A DNA stretch of 64,000 bases from Tenebrio molitor (Eukaryota > Arthropoda > Insecta > Coleoptera > Tenebrionidae). The position numbers and the translations under genes are program-made. The stretch is taken from contig NC_091052.1 in NCBI RefSeq assembly GCF_963966145.1, positions 1,736,001 through 1,800,000 of the forward strand, in the 5' to 3' direction. The notes under the pieces are model-generated. The model was given only the letters and a program-made list of their open reading frames with translations. It was not told the DNA's origin and searched no databases. This document shows, one piece after another, positions 44,201 to 54,203 of this stretch. The stretch's first letter is position 1. Each line of letters begins with the position of its first letter.

Positions 44201-46846
44201 AATTGACACCGAATTACGTAAATTGAATTAATTATCGATTTGAGGCGGAGACAAATTGTACAAACGCTTTGCCTACACAGCATTTTTGAGGGAAGGGAAA
44301 ATTTTCCATTAGATTTTCTCCTCCAGGGATTAACTTCTTTCATCTTAGACATATAAAAGAAAAAATATAATTCAACTATACAATTACACGTCCTTTATAA
44401 TAATCGTTATTTAATTTGTTATTATATTTTTAGCAGCAATTTTTTTGTGGCAAAAATTCTAAACATCTCACCTATTTACTCTTTTTTAATTAATATTTTG
44501 ATGTGTGCAGTAACGTAGTAATTTAATTTAAATATCGTAACTGGACTCCTACTCGTATGTATAACGTTTTCTCAAAATCTGTGATTTCTAGAATAAATTC
44601 CACCGTATTTGCCGCGCTGAATGCGATTTCTTGCCAGATTTACGGAAGCTGTCGTGTTTAGGAAATATTGAATTTGTTCACTTTTTTCCACTAACGTTCC
44701 TCACCTTTGAATATTAAATCACGATGTTTTTTTCTTGATAAAACAGCGATTGATACTACATTATTGCTGTTTGCTGTGGGATCTTGGTCGTAGAGAAACG
44801 TAAATGTTTGCAATTAATTTGACTGGCCAATTAATTTATTTTTAGTTGCTATAATTAATTATCAAAATTTCGTCCAATTCTTTTTTAACTCCTGAGAAAA
44901 TTTACGATTTAATTTCATGGTGAGTAGGTGTATTTGCACATGAAACAGAAATATCAAATAACTTTGTTTTTTAAGAGCGCTGCTTATACATATATGAAAA
45001 TAAAGGCAAATATTTACTTACCCTAATAGATCGCTATTTTCTAACAGCACTTTGCGTGATGAACATTACCGAGCTTTGTCCATTATATTTTACAAGGACT
45101 ATTATTAGTTACTACTTTTCGTAAACTGGTCAATGCCTACTAGCATGTTTTTCATGAGAAAATAACAACAGTATCCATCAGACGACCCACAGGAATAGAA
45201 AGACAGGAAAGCAACACCAGTCAACAATATTTTTATTGGTCTCCATTTTAACATGAACATGTACGACTCCCGCTAAATAATTCTTGGAAACATTTTTTTT
45301 GAAAGATTCATCCATCTAAATAAAAATTTTAACAATCCTTTTGCATTTTGTATATTTTTCTGTTACACAGTACTCCCCGTGTTCAGCATCTGGATCTTTT
45401 TTGTAATTGAAACGAGCATAAAATGCAAATAAATAGGTTCATTTAATTAATAATAGTGGGAGTTAGATGAAATCACGGAAGTAATGCTTTTGTTCCGAAC
45501 TTCATATTGTTTCTCCAACAATTTCATCATCATTTTGATGGAGTTTGCGCAATAAGTTTATCAATTTATTGTTTTCATGGAAATGGCTGGTAATTTAAAT
45601 TTTATGTTTTAATAGCACGAATACGTATTGTTTTTAAACAAAATTTTGAGTTAATTACATGCATGAGAACTTCAACAATCACATTCTATCGCATCAGTTT
45701 ACATTAGTATGGAGAAATATTCCACTTTTCTTTCAAGAGAGCTCCTTAAAAATTTGACAAAAACAATAGTTTGCTATTTGTGAATCACTTTCTTTCACTT
45801 CCAATGTACAAATGTAATCAAAAAACAAATCTAAATACATTTTATATTTTTATTTGGAGATTTCTGTAGAAATTGTTTGGTTCATGCTGTATATTCGACA
45901 CAAGTGAAAACAACCCTCGTCTGTACATCAGTCATGATGCTCAAATAATCCACTTTATTCAGCCTTATTCTCTTTATTTAACATCACCAATTCTTTAAAT
46001 GAAATTATTCAAAGTTGCGGAACGATGACAAAGCGTGGGGTAAGTCATGCGTTTTAAAGAAGTTATTCTGTTGGAGAAATTCTTTCGCGGTTACTACCAA
46101 AGAGTCAATATAAATATTGACGGGGCAGTTTTATTTTATGATTTTCTTGAGAGGAAACGTGCCGATTACTAGGTAATAAACACGTTACCCTATTCCATTT
46201 TATTACTTAATCAATTTCAAATTAATTTTACTACTCCTCGAAGTTCATTTTCATTAATATTTATTGTTTAATCTAAAACTACCAACTACAGGGATCTTTT
46301 CGGTTCATTATTGTTTCATTAGTCGAATAAACGTCCATAAAGTTTTTCTCTTCTGCTACAAGGAAACAATGTCCTATCTCACGAGGTACATACGGCAATT
46401 CTTTGAAGAGCCTCCCATGAATGTTCTATGAGTTTCAAAAGTGTACTTGCGATCCTAGCAATTACATTATTCGACTCCCAAAGTATTTTCAAAGTTTTTT
46501 TTTTTGCAGCGGTATGATCAAAAATAATTTCATTTTATAGTTGTCCTAAAACTGGGGACATAATTATATTATTTAGGGGGAAGAAAAAAAAGTTTCTTTT
46601 CTTCGAGACATGACAGTCTTTGTATTATTCTTTACCAGTCGCCAATCCCCTGTTTTGCAACAGAGGACTCAGTTTGAAATAAAATGTGTGTTAAATATTT
46701 ATCAACACTTCGTATACATTTTTGCAACATTTTATTATGGCAATAAAACCATATTGTTGTAGTTTCTGTGTTTCTTGGTTACAGTGGAAACTGTAACAAA
46801 CTCTTCAGTGTCTGGTTTGCTTATGGTTAAATTTTAAATACCATGT
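41218..46846. other. Long mostly AT-rich stretch; GC-richer patches near 41.8 and 43.7 kb
   Basis: At 41786-41974 a minus frame of 62 codons (containing GKALHETAQQ) lies in a GC-richer patch and contains a donor-like AAAG|GTAATC, but it has no good acceptor and matches no family I know. The frames at 43632-44046 on both strands lie in another moderately GC-rich patch. Neither is called a gene. The remainder shows no coding, RNA or repeat signal. Confidence 0.4.
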
Positions 46847-47181
46847 GATCAACAATTAGTTAGACCAAAGAAGGCTTTGGATTCTAAAACGTATTTCCAA
46901 ATCTAGACTTTCAGATGCACGGAAGTATTTTGGGTTGCATATACCTGTTTCAATTTACTGAAGCTCGACCACACAGGCAACAGCATGTCCATTCTCCGTT
47001 ATTGACAACACCATTACGATTCCACGATGAATCTTTTATATTCTGAAGTAAAAACCATTTTTGAGTTAAAATTTGATTCATAATGACAGTTGCGTGACGT
47101 TTATTAGCTGAGTTAGCAAAGATACGAAAAATCTTACACTGTCAAAGTCATAGCCGCCCCTTATCTAGGTAATTGTTGATC
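46847..47181 (-). repeat. Repeat family R, copy 1 (inverted relative to 51747-52107)
   Basis: The ends GATCAACAATTA and TAATTGTTGATC are inverted copies of each other. The whole stretch corresponds, in reverse complement, to 51747-52107: shared blocks include GGTTGCATATACCTGTTTCA, GGAGAATGGACAT and ACTTTGACAGT (as read on the opposite strand). It is a non-coding dispersed element. Confidence 0.8.
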
Positions 47182-47189
47182 GCTAGGTA

Positions 47190-47546
47190 AAGTCCATTCA
47201 AAAATCAAAAAACCATCACCTGTTGCTTTAGGTTGGTAAAATTTAAAAAACCCTAGGTAGATATTTTTTCATACTATGTTGGTAAGTATAAATTATGACA
47301 TTTATTTGATTCAAAATAAAATTCAATTGCTTTGAATTCCGTTCATATTGTTTTATTAACAGCACGTTTCATTTATTTGTTGATTCTTATTATTTTTACT
47401 TAAACATGTCCAGAAAAACAAGACATTTAGTAAACACTGAACCTCAAAATTACAATTCTCACCAAATTTTACACTAAACAGCGTTGCCGATAGTAATTAA
47501 CGAGGAAAATGCGACGTTGGTGGTTTTTTGATTTTTGAATGGACTT
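47190..47546. repeat. TA-flanked MITE related to the nested element at 26283
   Basis: The left tip AAGTCCATTCAAAAATCAAA and the right tip TTTGATTTTTGAATGGACTT are reverse complements over about 28 bp, with TA at 47188-47189 and 47547-47548. The interior is AT-rich with no transposase. It lies eight bases from repeat R copy 1. Confidence 0.85.
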
Positions 47547-47548
47547 TA

Positions 47549-48600
47549 TATTCTACGCATATTGTAATGGTTTGTATTTTTTTAAATCGGAGAAGTTGAA
47601 CATAATGTCGGACCGCATTTGTGTAAAAGCTATTGATTTTTACATTCTTGTGTCATTAGTTTGAGCTTTTAACGGTAAATGGTAGAACAAAATGAATTTT
47701 TTATAAGTTTTAAATGATACGCTTCATTTTGTTTCACTCTATCTCATTTTCCAGGAAAATATTTTATTACATTACTCGGCTATCATTAAGGGTAAACTTG
47801 GATAGATAATGAATAAAATATTAATCCGGGAGAATTTTAATTGACCATTAGCAACAAAACAAAACATTATAGAGTAATATGAGACCAACAAAGAGAAAAG
47901 ATGATTTATTGTAGAAAATTTCTTAAATGCTCGTTCCTTCTAGACATTATTCTTTCTCGAGTTGAATACACGTCAAGAGTGATTTTACTTGGGACAGCAA
48001 TTTAAAAAGGGAAATGCTTTAATGTATCAGTTTTATTCTCCCAGAAGTTAAATATCGATTTAAGCTTACTGCATAGAAGTCTTAATAAAACGATTTCCAA
48101 CTACGTAGCACAGGTTCCTGAATTCCTTATGAACGTTAGCGTCTGGAGAAAATGGAAGCGACTGCTACCATGATTAATTTCCCGCAAGTTGCTAATGTAA
48201 AGTGCGTTATTAAGAATGATCCTACTTGCGCTGCTGGGATTTAATACATTCTGTGTTATTTCCCATTCCAGGTAATTTTGAAGACAGTTTCAATTAGGTA
48301 ATCAGTGGTGTCACTTGCATCTAGACAGATTGACTCTGTCATTGAGTTTATTGAGGTCGGGATAATGAATATAAATCCTTAGGATGGAAGTTGCGAGCAC
48401 TCTACGGATGAAACCGGTTCAAATGCGATGGCATATCAATGGCAAAGATAATCTGATCAATATTTTCACATTATTCAACGGAATAACGTCTGCTGAATAC
48501 AACCTCAGCCAAAAGAAAAACTCTAAATGAACTTTCACTTATAAGTGTATAATTTATTTTTTTATTTTTTTTGTGTTTACGTTTTTTCTTTAATTTTTTA
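47549..48600. other. Non-coding stretch upstream of the rdgA-like exon
   Basis: No ORF or repeat stands out. If the gene has an upstream untranslated exon, this is intron; if not, it would contain the promoter. I saw no decisive TATA or initiator. Confidence 0.4.
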
Positions 48601-48660
48601 TTCTTGCTTTATACCAGTGTTTTTTTTATCTTAGTTCACTGTTCCTTTTGCTTGCTTTAG
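48601..48660 (+). other. Candidate splice acceptor region upstream of the rdgA-like start
   Basis: A T-rich tract ends in TTTTTTTATCTTAG at 48634, and a second, CTTGCTTTAG, ends at 48660. Either could be the 3' splice site joining an upstream untranslated exon to the coding exon. The choice cannot be made from sequence alone. Confidence 0.4.
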
Positions 48661-48842
48661 CTCTGTGCACAAAAACAAGCGAGCTTCTGGTAAAAATTTC
48701 TTGTAAATTGACCTCGTTACTCGTTGACTTTTTGATGGTCAACTGTTTCCAAATGTCTTGGTTCCACTGTGCAAATACATAGTGGTGCAGTTGCAGAATG
48801 GGCGTAGAGTGGGACAAGGGCGGCAGTAGCCCCCGCTGAGTC

Positions 48843-49843
48843 ATGCAGCGGCTGAGGACCACATTCAAACGGTCCCGAACTCCAACCGGCGCCGAAATGA
48901 AGACTCAAAGCAGCCTGGAGGTACCCAAGCAGGTCCGTTCCGCCTCCTTCGACGAGATTCAACTGGAGGCGAAGCGACTACAGTCGAGCGGCCAACCATC
49001 GGACCCTTCGGCACTCCTCCGGGTGCCTCAGTTTCCTGGTCAAAGATCGCGCAGCGTCGACTCGGGAGGCAGCGATGAATCGAGCAACTTCCTCGAAGTG
49101 CCAGCGAGGCGTTTCCAACGACGCCGCTCGTCCAGCAGCAAGAGCTTGGTCTGCGTGCACTGCGTCTGCTTGGAAGAGTACGCCAAACTCCATCCGATGG
49201 AAGAACATCCACCTGACCCTCCCGACGAACAGCAGCAAGCCTACAGCATCAGCGATTCTTCCAGCGAGTGCGAGGAAGAGGTTGTTCCGGAATGTGCCAT
49301 CACAGTTACCCTTTCACCTATACTACCCGCCCCTCCGATCCAGTCACCGCCACCGCTACCCATCTCCCCAGTTATTGAATTTTTTCCTACCGAAGATGTC
49401 CAAACGCCTTCGACGCCCTCCAGACGCAAATCGATACATCGCCAAGAAGCTTTTTTCGCCGAACCGACTGGTACTTCTCTTGAGAATATGTCGGATGGTC
49501 CGTCTGAATTGTGTTCGGAAGGAACGTCAGAGGGGGCGTTGTCTGAAGGAGATGCCAACAACACCACGATTCCGGGACTGGTGGTGCGAGATATTTACCT
49601 ACAAGTTCCCGATTTGAAGAGAGATAGAGCTGCTTCAGTGGATTCGTGCTTTTCCAAGGTTTCTCAAGGCAAGACGGAAGAGTTGCAACATTCTGGTGTT
49701 AGCCTTGAAGTACCAGTGGGACCCAATGTTGCTCTGAGATCTAGATCTGTCGATATTGTCCTACCAACAGATGAGCACGCACGGTACAAAGCCTTGGCGA
49801 TGGCTGCGGCTCCTGGTACTTCTTCATCGTACTATAAAGGAGG
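48843..49843 (+). CDS. rdgA: N-terminal coding exon, probable eye-specific diacylglycerol kinase (rdgA)
   Basis: The exon encodes 333 codons plus two bases and ends at the donor GG|GTATGT. The ATG is preceded two codons upstream by an in-frame TGA, which fixes the start. The protein begins MQRLRTTFKRSRTPTGAEMK and continues with a LEVPKQVRSASFDE segment, which I recognise as typical of insect RdgA, the photoreceptor kinase that converts diacylglycerol to phosphatidic acid. The C1, catalytic and ankyrin parts would be in exons beyond the window. The visible part is low-complexity: Arg/Ser clusters (69-100), CVHCVCLEEY (104-113), an acidic run (140-150), a Pro-rich stretch (160-177) and five LxVP...RS-x-S-x-D-like motifs. 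Codon use is GC-richer than the surroundings. Identification is from memory of the family, not a search. Confidence 0.7.
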
Positions 49844-51746
49844 GTATGTTCGATGTTGCATGATTCGTGTTCTATTGTGTAAAGTAAGATACAACGACAT
49901 ACACTAAACATACCACAGTACGTTTCCGATACATGTAATATTATTATAAACTGTGTCTTTTGTAACAAAAACAATTTATTGTTGTCGGAAATAAATGACC
50001 AATATCAAATATCGTTGTTCAATGGCATTGTTTCGAACATTGCGGCGATAATAAATTATGATTGTTTATTGTCTGTCTAATGATTCTAACCTAACAGATG
50101 CTTTGAAAGTGGAGTTCTGTACCAGTCACGTCAACTTCTTTGAAGCGGAAATTGCACGGCTCCAAATCAATAATCGATCGGCCTAAACATGACTCCCCCT
50201 ATGGATGACGATATAAACCCGATGCCATTTAAACTCTGAATCCTCTCAATTAGGTCATCAATTAAAACCGCGATCACAATTTTCAGACACCGCTTTTGTA
50301 ATTCCATTTGGCTGCAAGGATGACTGATCACATTTTTTCCCTTCTAAGAAATGTGAAATTGGGCCACGGGGAGCCATGTGTCAGTTAAGGGTGGTTTTCA
50401 CCCCCTTTCGTATATGCTTTACATGTCACCTTGATGAAAATGAACTGTATCAGTGAAATAGGGCTGAAAGTAGACGAGACGGTTTCTATTCGTAATGTTG
50501 CAAATTCATTCAACATTGTATTTCCAACCATAATAAAATTTTATATGCGGGGATGACTGTAATGGGCTGTATAAAACATCAGAAAGCTGTATGGATGATA
50601 ATGGCCAGTGCAATTTTAATTATAGTTCGGATCGTGTAAAAATCTGCGTTATTAATCTGGCAATGAAGGGGCTGTTTTATTTCCATTCATTTGTAGTAAT
50701 TTGAAATGATTTATTTACCTCACGTAGTACTAAAGCACCCGGAATTGAGTGACGGTGTGTTCGTGCACGCAACCTATTGGCGACAAGCTTTATTGCGTGA
50801 CACCAAGGCAAAAGATTTACCGATCTGCTTGCTGATGCGACTTGTGTTCTTTCCCATGCAAACATTTTTAAGCCTCTTGGTGTGGAGGAACAAAGCCAGT
50901 TTTCACCACTAGCCAAATATTAACATTTCACCCGCCACTGACCCACCGGTTGTGGTTGAGACTCCCTTTCAAGGTGTTTTTGTAGCTGTTATGACGAGCC
51001 AAAAAAAATCAATCGATAACCAACGTAAGTTTAGTAATTTTCTTTAATTTGATCAATTCTCTCGATGTCCATTTGTGCCAACTCCAGGCGTTCAAGACGT
51101 AGAACGTCTTCTAGAGAAATAATGTTCGTTTTCGCATCCTCTTAATTCCTAATTTGTCAGAAGACTTCAAGAGATCGTTAAGGAGCCAGCGGCATGATGA
51201 ATGATTTTATCAAGAATCGTTTCTCATGGACAATGGCTGCGAAAGTCTGTTGTCCATTAGCACCCGCCAAGAAAGAGATTGATTTAGAAGTGAAATTTCA
51301 GAGAAATGAGGTGAAAGTCCTATCACGCAATATAATGTGAAATATCACATTAAAGTGTCTAATTTTTTTACGGAAAAAACTAGATAGTAAGTACTTGATG
51401 CCGTTTATGACATGGTGTCTTCATCGACGTAAACTAAGTTCAAGACTGTTATTTGCTACACTAGTACTCAATTATGTCTGAAGTTAATTCAGCATTTCCA
51501 TGAGACAGAAGTGCAGGTGTAATCTCGTAACACGGTGGTCGTTTGAATATTACATTTCTCGATGAATCTTGAACACATTTACATGAAACCAAGCAAATTT
51601 GCATATTTATTTAAATTGATAAAATGTAATGATTTCAATTATACGTTATTAGTTGGACCATCGTGTTTTCCAACGATGAGGAAGATGAAGATTCTTTATT
51701 AACTGAAGTCTCCTATTTTATTGTTACACATTTTTTAGTCATTGCT
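49844..51746 (+). other. Probable start of a large rdgA-like intron
   Basis: It begins with a GTATGT donor. A good acceptor-like TTCTAACCTAACAG ends at 50097; spliced there, the reading frame would continue for 15 codons and stop, so it may be a rare alternative end or chance. The opposing ORFs at 50677-50916 and 50706-50912 show no domain. Confidence 0.45.
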
Positions 51747-52107
51747 TTCAACAGTTACTTAAGTAAAGGACGGTTATGACTTTGACAGTATCAGATTTTT
51801 CGTATCTTTGCTAACTCAGTTAATAAACGTCAAACAACTGTCACTATTAATAAAATTTTTACGAAAAACTGGTTTTACTTCAGACATAAAAGATTGATCA
51901 TTGGACCGTAATGGTGTTTTCAATAACGGAGAATGGACATATTGGCTGTTGCCTGTTTGGCCGAGTTTCGGTAAAAATTTCCAAATTTAGATTGAAACAG
52001 GTATATGCAACCAAAAATACTTCCGTGCATTCAGAGCATCTGAATGTCTACATTCGGACATACGTTTTAAATTCCAAAGGCTTCTTTGATCTAAATAATT
52101 GTTGATC
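51747..52107 (+). repeat. Repeat family R, copy 2
   Basis: The reverse-complement counterpart of 46847-47181, ending TAATTGTTGATC. It contains the ORF 51911-52105, which is not a gene. Together the two copies bracket the rdgA-like exon in inverted orientation about 4.6 kb apart. Confidence 0.8.
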
Positions 52108-53850
52108 GTAACTCAAGAATGGTGATATCCTCTTACGACCCTATTTCAGCCAATTAAAATCGTTGAAAGGGTGGTTGTGATTCATGAATTATATTCTCGT
52201 TGTTAAATAAATAAAACATTATTTAGTTTAGATAAGTAATAAGTACACAAGTATTTTTGGCTCATTAATGCTGTCGATGCAGATTTCATTTCTAAATAAA
52301 ACTAATTAGTGTGTTCAAGTACTTACATATTACTTTTTTGTCAACTTTTTTATTTCCTCACTACTTTTTCGTAAAACGCCATTGGCAAATCCAGTCGATT
52401 TTTATCTACTTTGCAAGTTACAGCAAGATTTTATAACAATGAAGCTTCTAAACTTTATATAGCTTTTTAAAATGACCTCGTCTATTGCAAGATATCAGCA
52501 ATCGATGCAATTAATGATCGGTACTGGAGCACAGCGCGGAAAAATTTATATGTATTTCTTTGTTCAGATAAGAGGTGGAAACTTCTAAAAATCAATTTCG
52601 TGCTTATTTTCGTTCAACAGATGTCGACAGAAAGCGAGTAAAACGTCTCATTTGGTGTAAGGCACTGGAATAAGCGGAAGGATAACAATAAAAGTCGTAA
52701 GAATTCTCTCTTAATACCGTGAAACTGTGGCTGACAAAATTTCACAGAAATTAGATACTTTCGTTTTTTTGTAAATTGTGCGTGTGCTCGTACACCAACT
52801 AGAATTTTGATTAAGGCTTATACGAAATTGTCAGTAATTAAATTTCGGACTAACTTTGCTGCCAGCGGTGATATGATACAGTCAGTTTCGTTCTTCAGGC
52901 GTACATCCTGGGGCCAGATCCCTTGTGGATACCATTTCTAGTTAATTAGAGCTCGAGAGCCCTTGAAAACTGTGCATACTTAGTTTTACGAGTTTAGTGT
53001 TTATTAAGTAAAAGTATGATTCTGTAAATATTGGGCGCGTTATGAGTTATTATTATTAATAGCGATAACCGTGTTTTAGTATCACGGGTGTATTTTTGGT
53101 TGCATATAGCATACGTCTCCGACATTTTTATTTTACAATTTAACGGTATTACATCATAAAACTTTCTTTATATACAACATTATAACACTACGTTATTTTA
53201 ATTTTAAATTTTTGTGCAAACGCTTCTTTATAATATATTTTTTCTCCCCTCGAAATATGTATGTTTTAGGAAAGTTAGATTTTAGACAAGACCGACAAAG
53301 TTTATTTATTTATGATAATTTCATTCATGATAATTTTATCCCAACCTTTATCGGTACTACACACTGAAACAATAACCATTTTATACCGTGGATAAATAAC
53401 ATTGTAACTTTATTTTGCATAAGAAAACTTTGATGGAAAATTTATATTCGCAATACTAGTCAAGAACTGTAAAATACAGACGATTGGTTTAAAACCTGCA
53501 TCGTTAAATAGCAAAACATCCACTATTACCATTATTTCTACAAACTTTTGCTTCTTACAAACTTTTCCAATATCTCGCGATAACATTATTAATAAGTTTA
53601 TCAAGAGTGAATTCAGTGAGAAATTTTATTACTTACGGTTTTAAAAAATAAATCATTATTATTTAATAGCACTTAATATATCTGTATCATAATGAATAAT
53701 GAAAGAACTTAAATTGAACCGAGACTTCAGAGAAAGTTTTATCCCGTAATGCCAAAATCCTTGGAAAACAAATTAAGTACATATTTTCATTTACACTTTT
53801 CGTCAATTCATTTAAAGAGGGAACTTAAAAGAAAAAGAAATTTTATCTAA
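52108..53850. other. AT-rich non-coding stretch
   Basis: A short TTTTTGGTTGCATATA word near 53090 recalls one inside repeat R and the MITE at 40754, perhaps a remnant tip. Nothing else was seen. Confidence 0.4.
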
Positions 53851-53936
53851 TCCCGTGGGATAAATGATACTTATTATCCCACTAATTTTGAGTGGGATAA
53901 GAACTTCATTACCTCACGCGTTTTCATTACCGCACT

Positions 53937-54028
53937 CAGTGGGATACATGAGTTTCATTACCTCACTCAGTGGGATAAGTAAATTCTTATCCCACTGAGT
54001 GTGGTAATGAAACTCATTTATTTCACTG
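53937..54028. repeat. 43-nt arm hairpin with 6-nt loop
   Basis: The left arm 53937-53979 ends ACTCAGTGGGATAAG and the right arm 53986-54028 begins CTTATCCCACTGAGT; they pair with only a few mismatches around the loop TAAATT. It is long enough to extrude as a cruciform or fold strongly in RNA. Confidence 0.85.
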
Positions 54029-54124
54029 GCGAAAATCAATAGATAAGATTTATTTTTTTAATTTGGGGCGGTCTTAGATAACATTTTGTACATAACACGT
54101 GGGCTAAAGTATAACACGTGTTTA

Positions 54125-54157
54125 CAGATGAACTCGGGCTAACGCCCTCGTCATCTG
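54125..54157. repeat. Hairpin with GC-rich core (family G, copy f)
   Basis: CAGATGAACTCGGGC at 54125-54139 pairs with GCCCTCGTCATCTG at 54144-54157 across a TAAC loop. The same CTAACGC word lies in the loop of copy c at 26904-27051. Confidence 0.7.
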
Positions 54158-54203
54158 CAATCTTCACACTCGAGTCCTGTAATATGGCTTTTATCCCACT
54201 AAT

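Larger units (their letters stand above)
53855..54203. repeat. Palindrome-rich repeat with recurring GTGGGATAA motif
   Basis: GTGGGATAA or its complement TTATCCCAC occurs at least six times here, and TTATCCCACTAATT occurs near both ends. It contains a 43-nt hairpin at 53937-54028 and a separate hairpin with GC-rich core at 54125-54157. The arrangement looks like nested foldback elements. No coding capacity. Confidence 0.7.

Noticed and set aside
48865..49617. Other-frame ORFs of 86-180 codons over the rdgA-like exon
   Set aside because: They are shadows of the GC-richer coding frame; the 354-codon frame with the conserved N-terminus is the real one.
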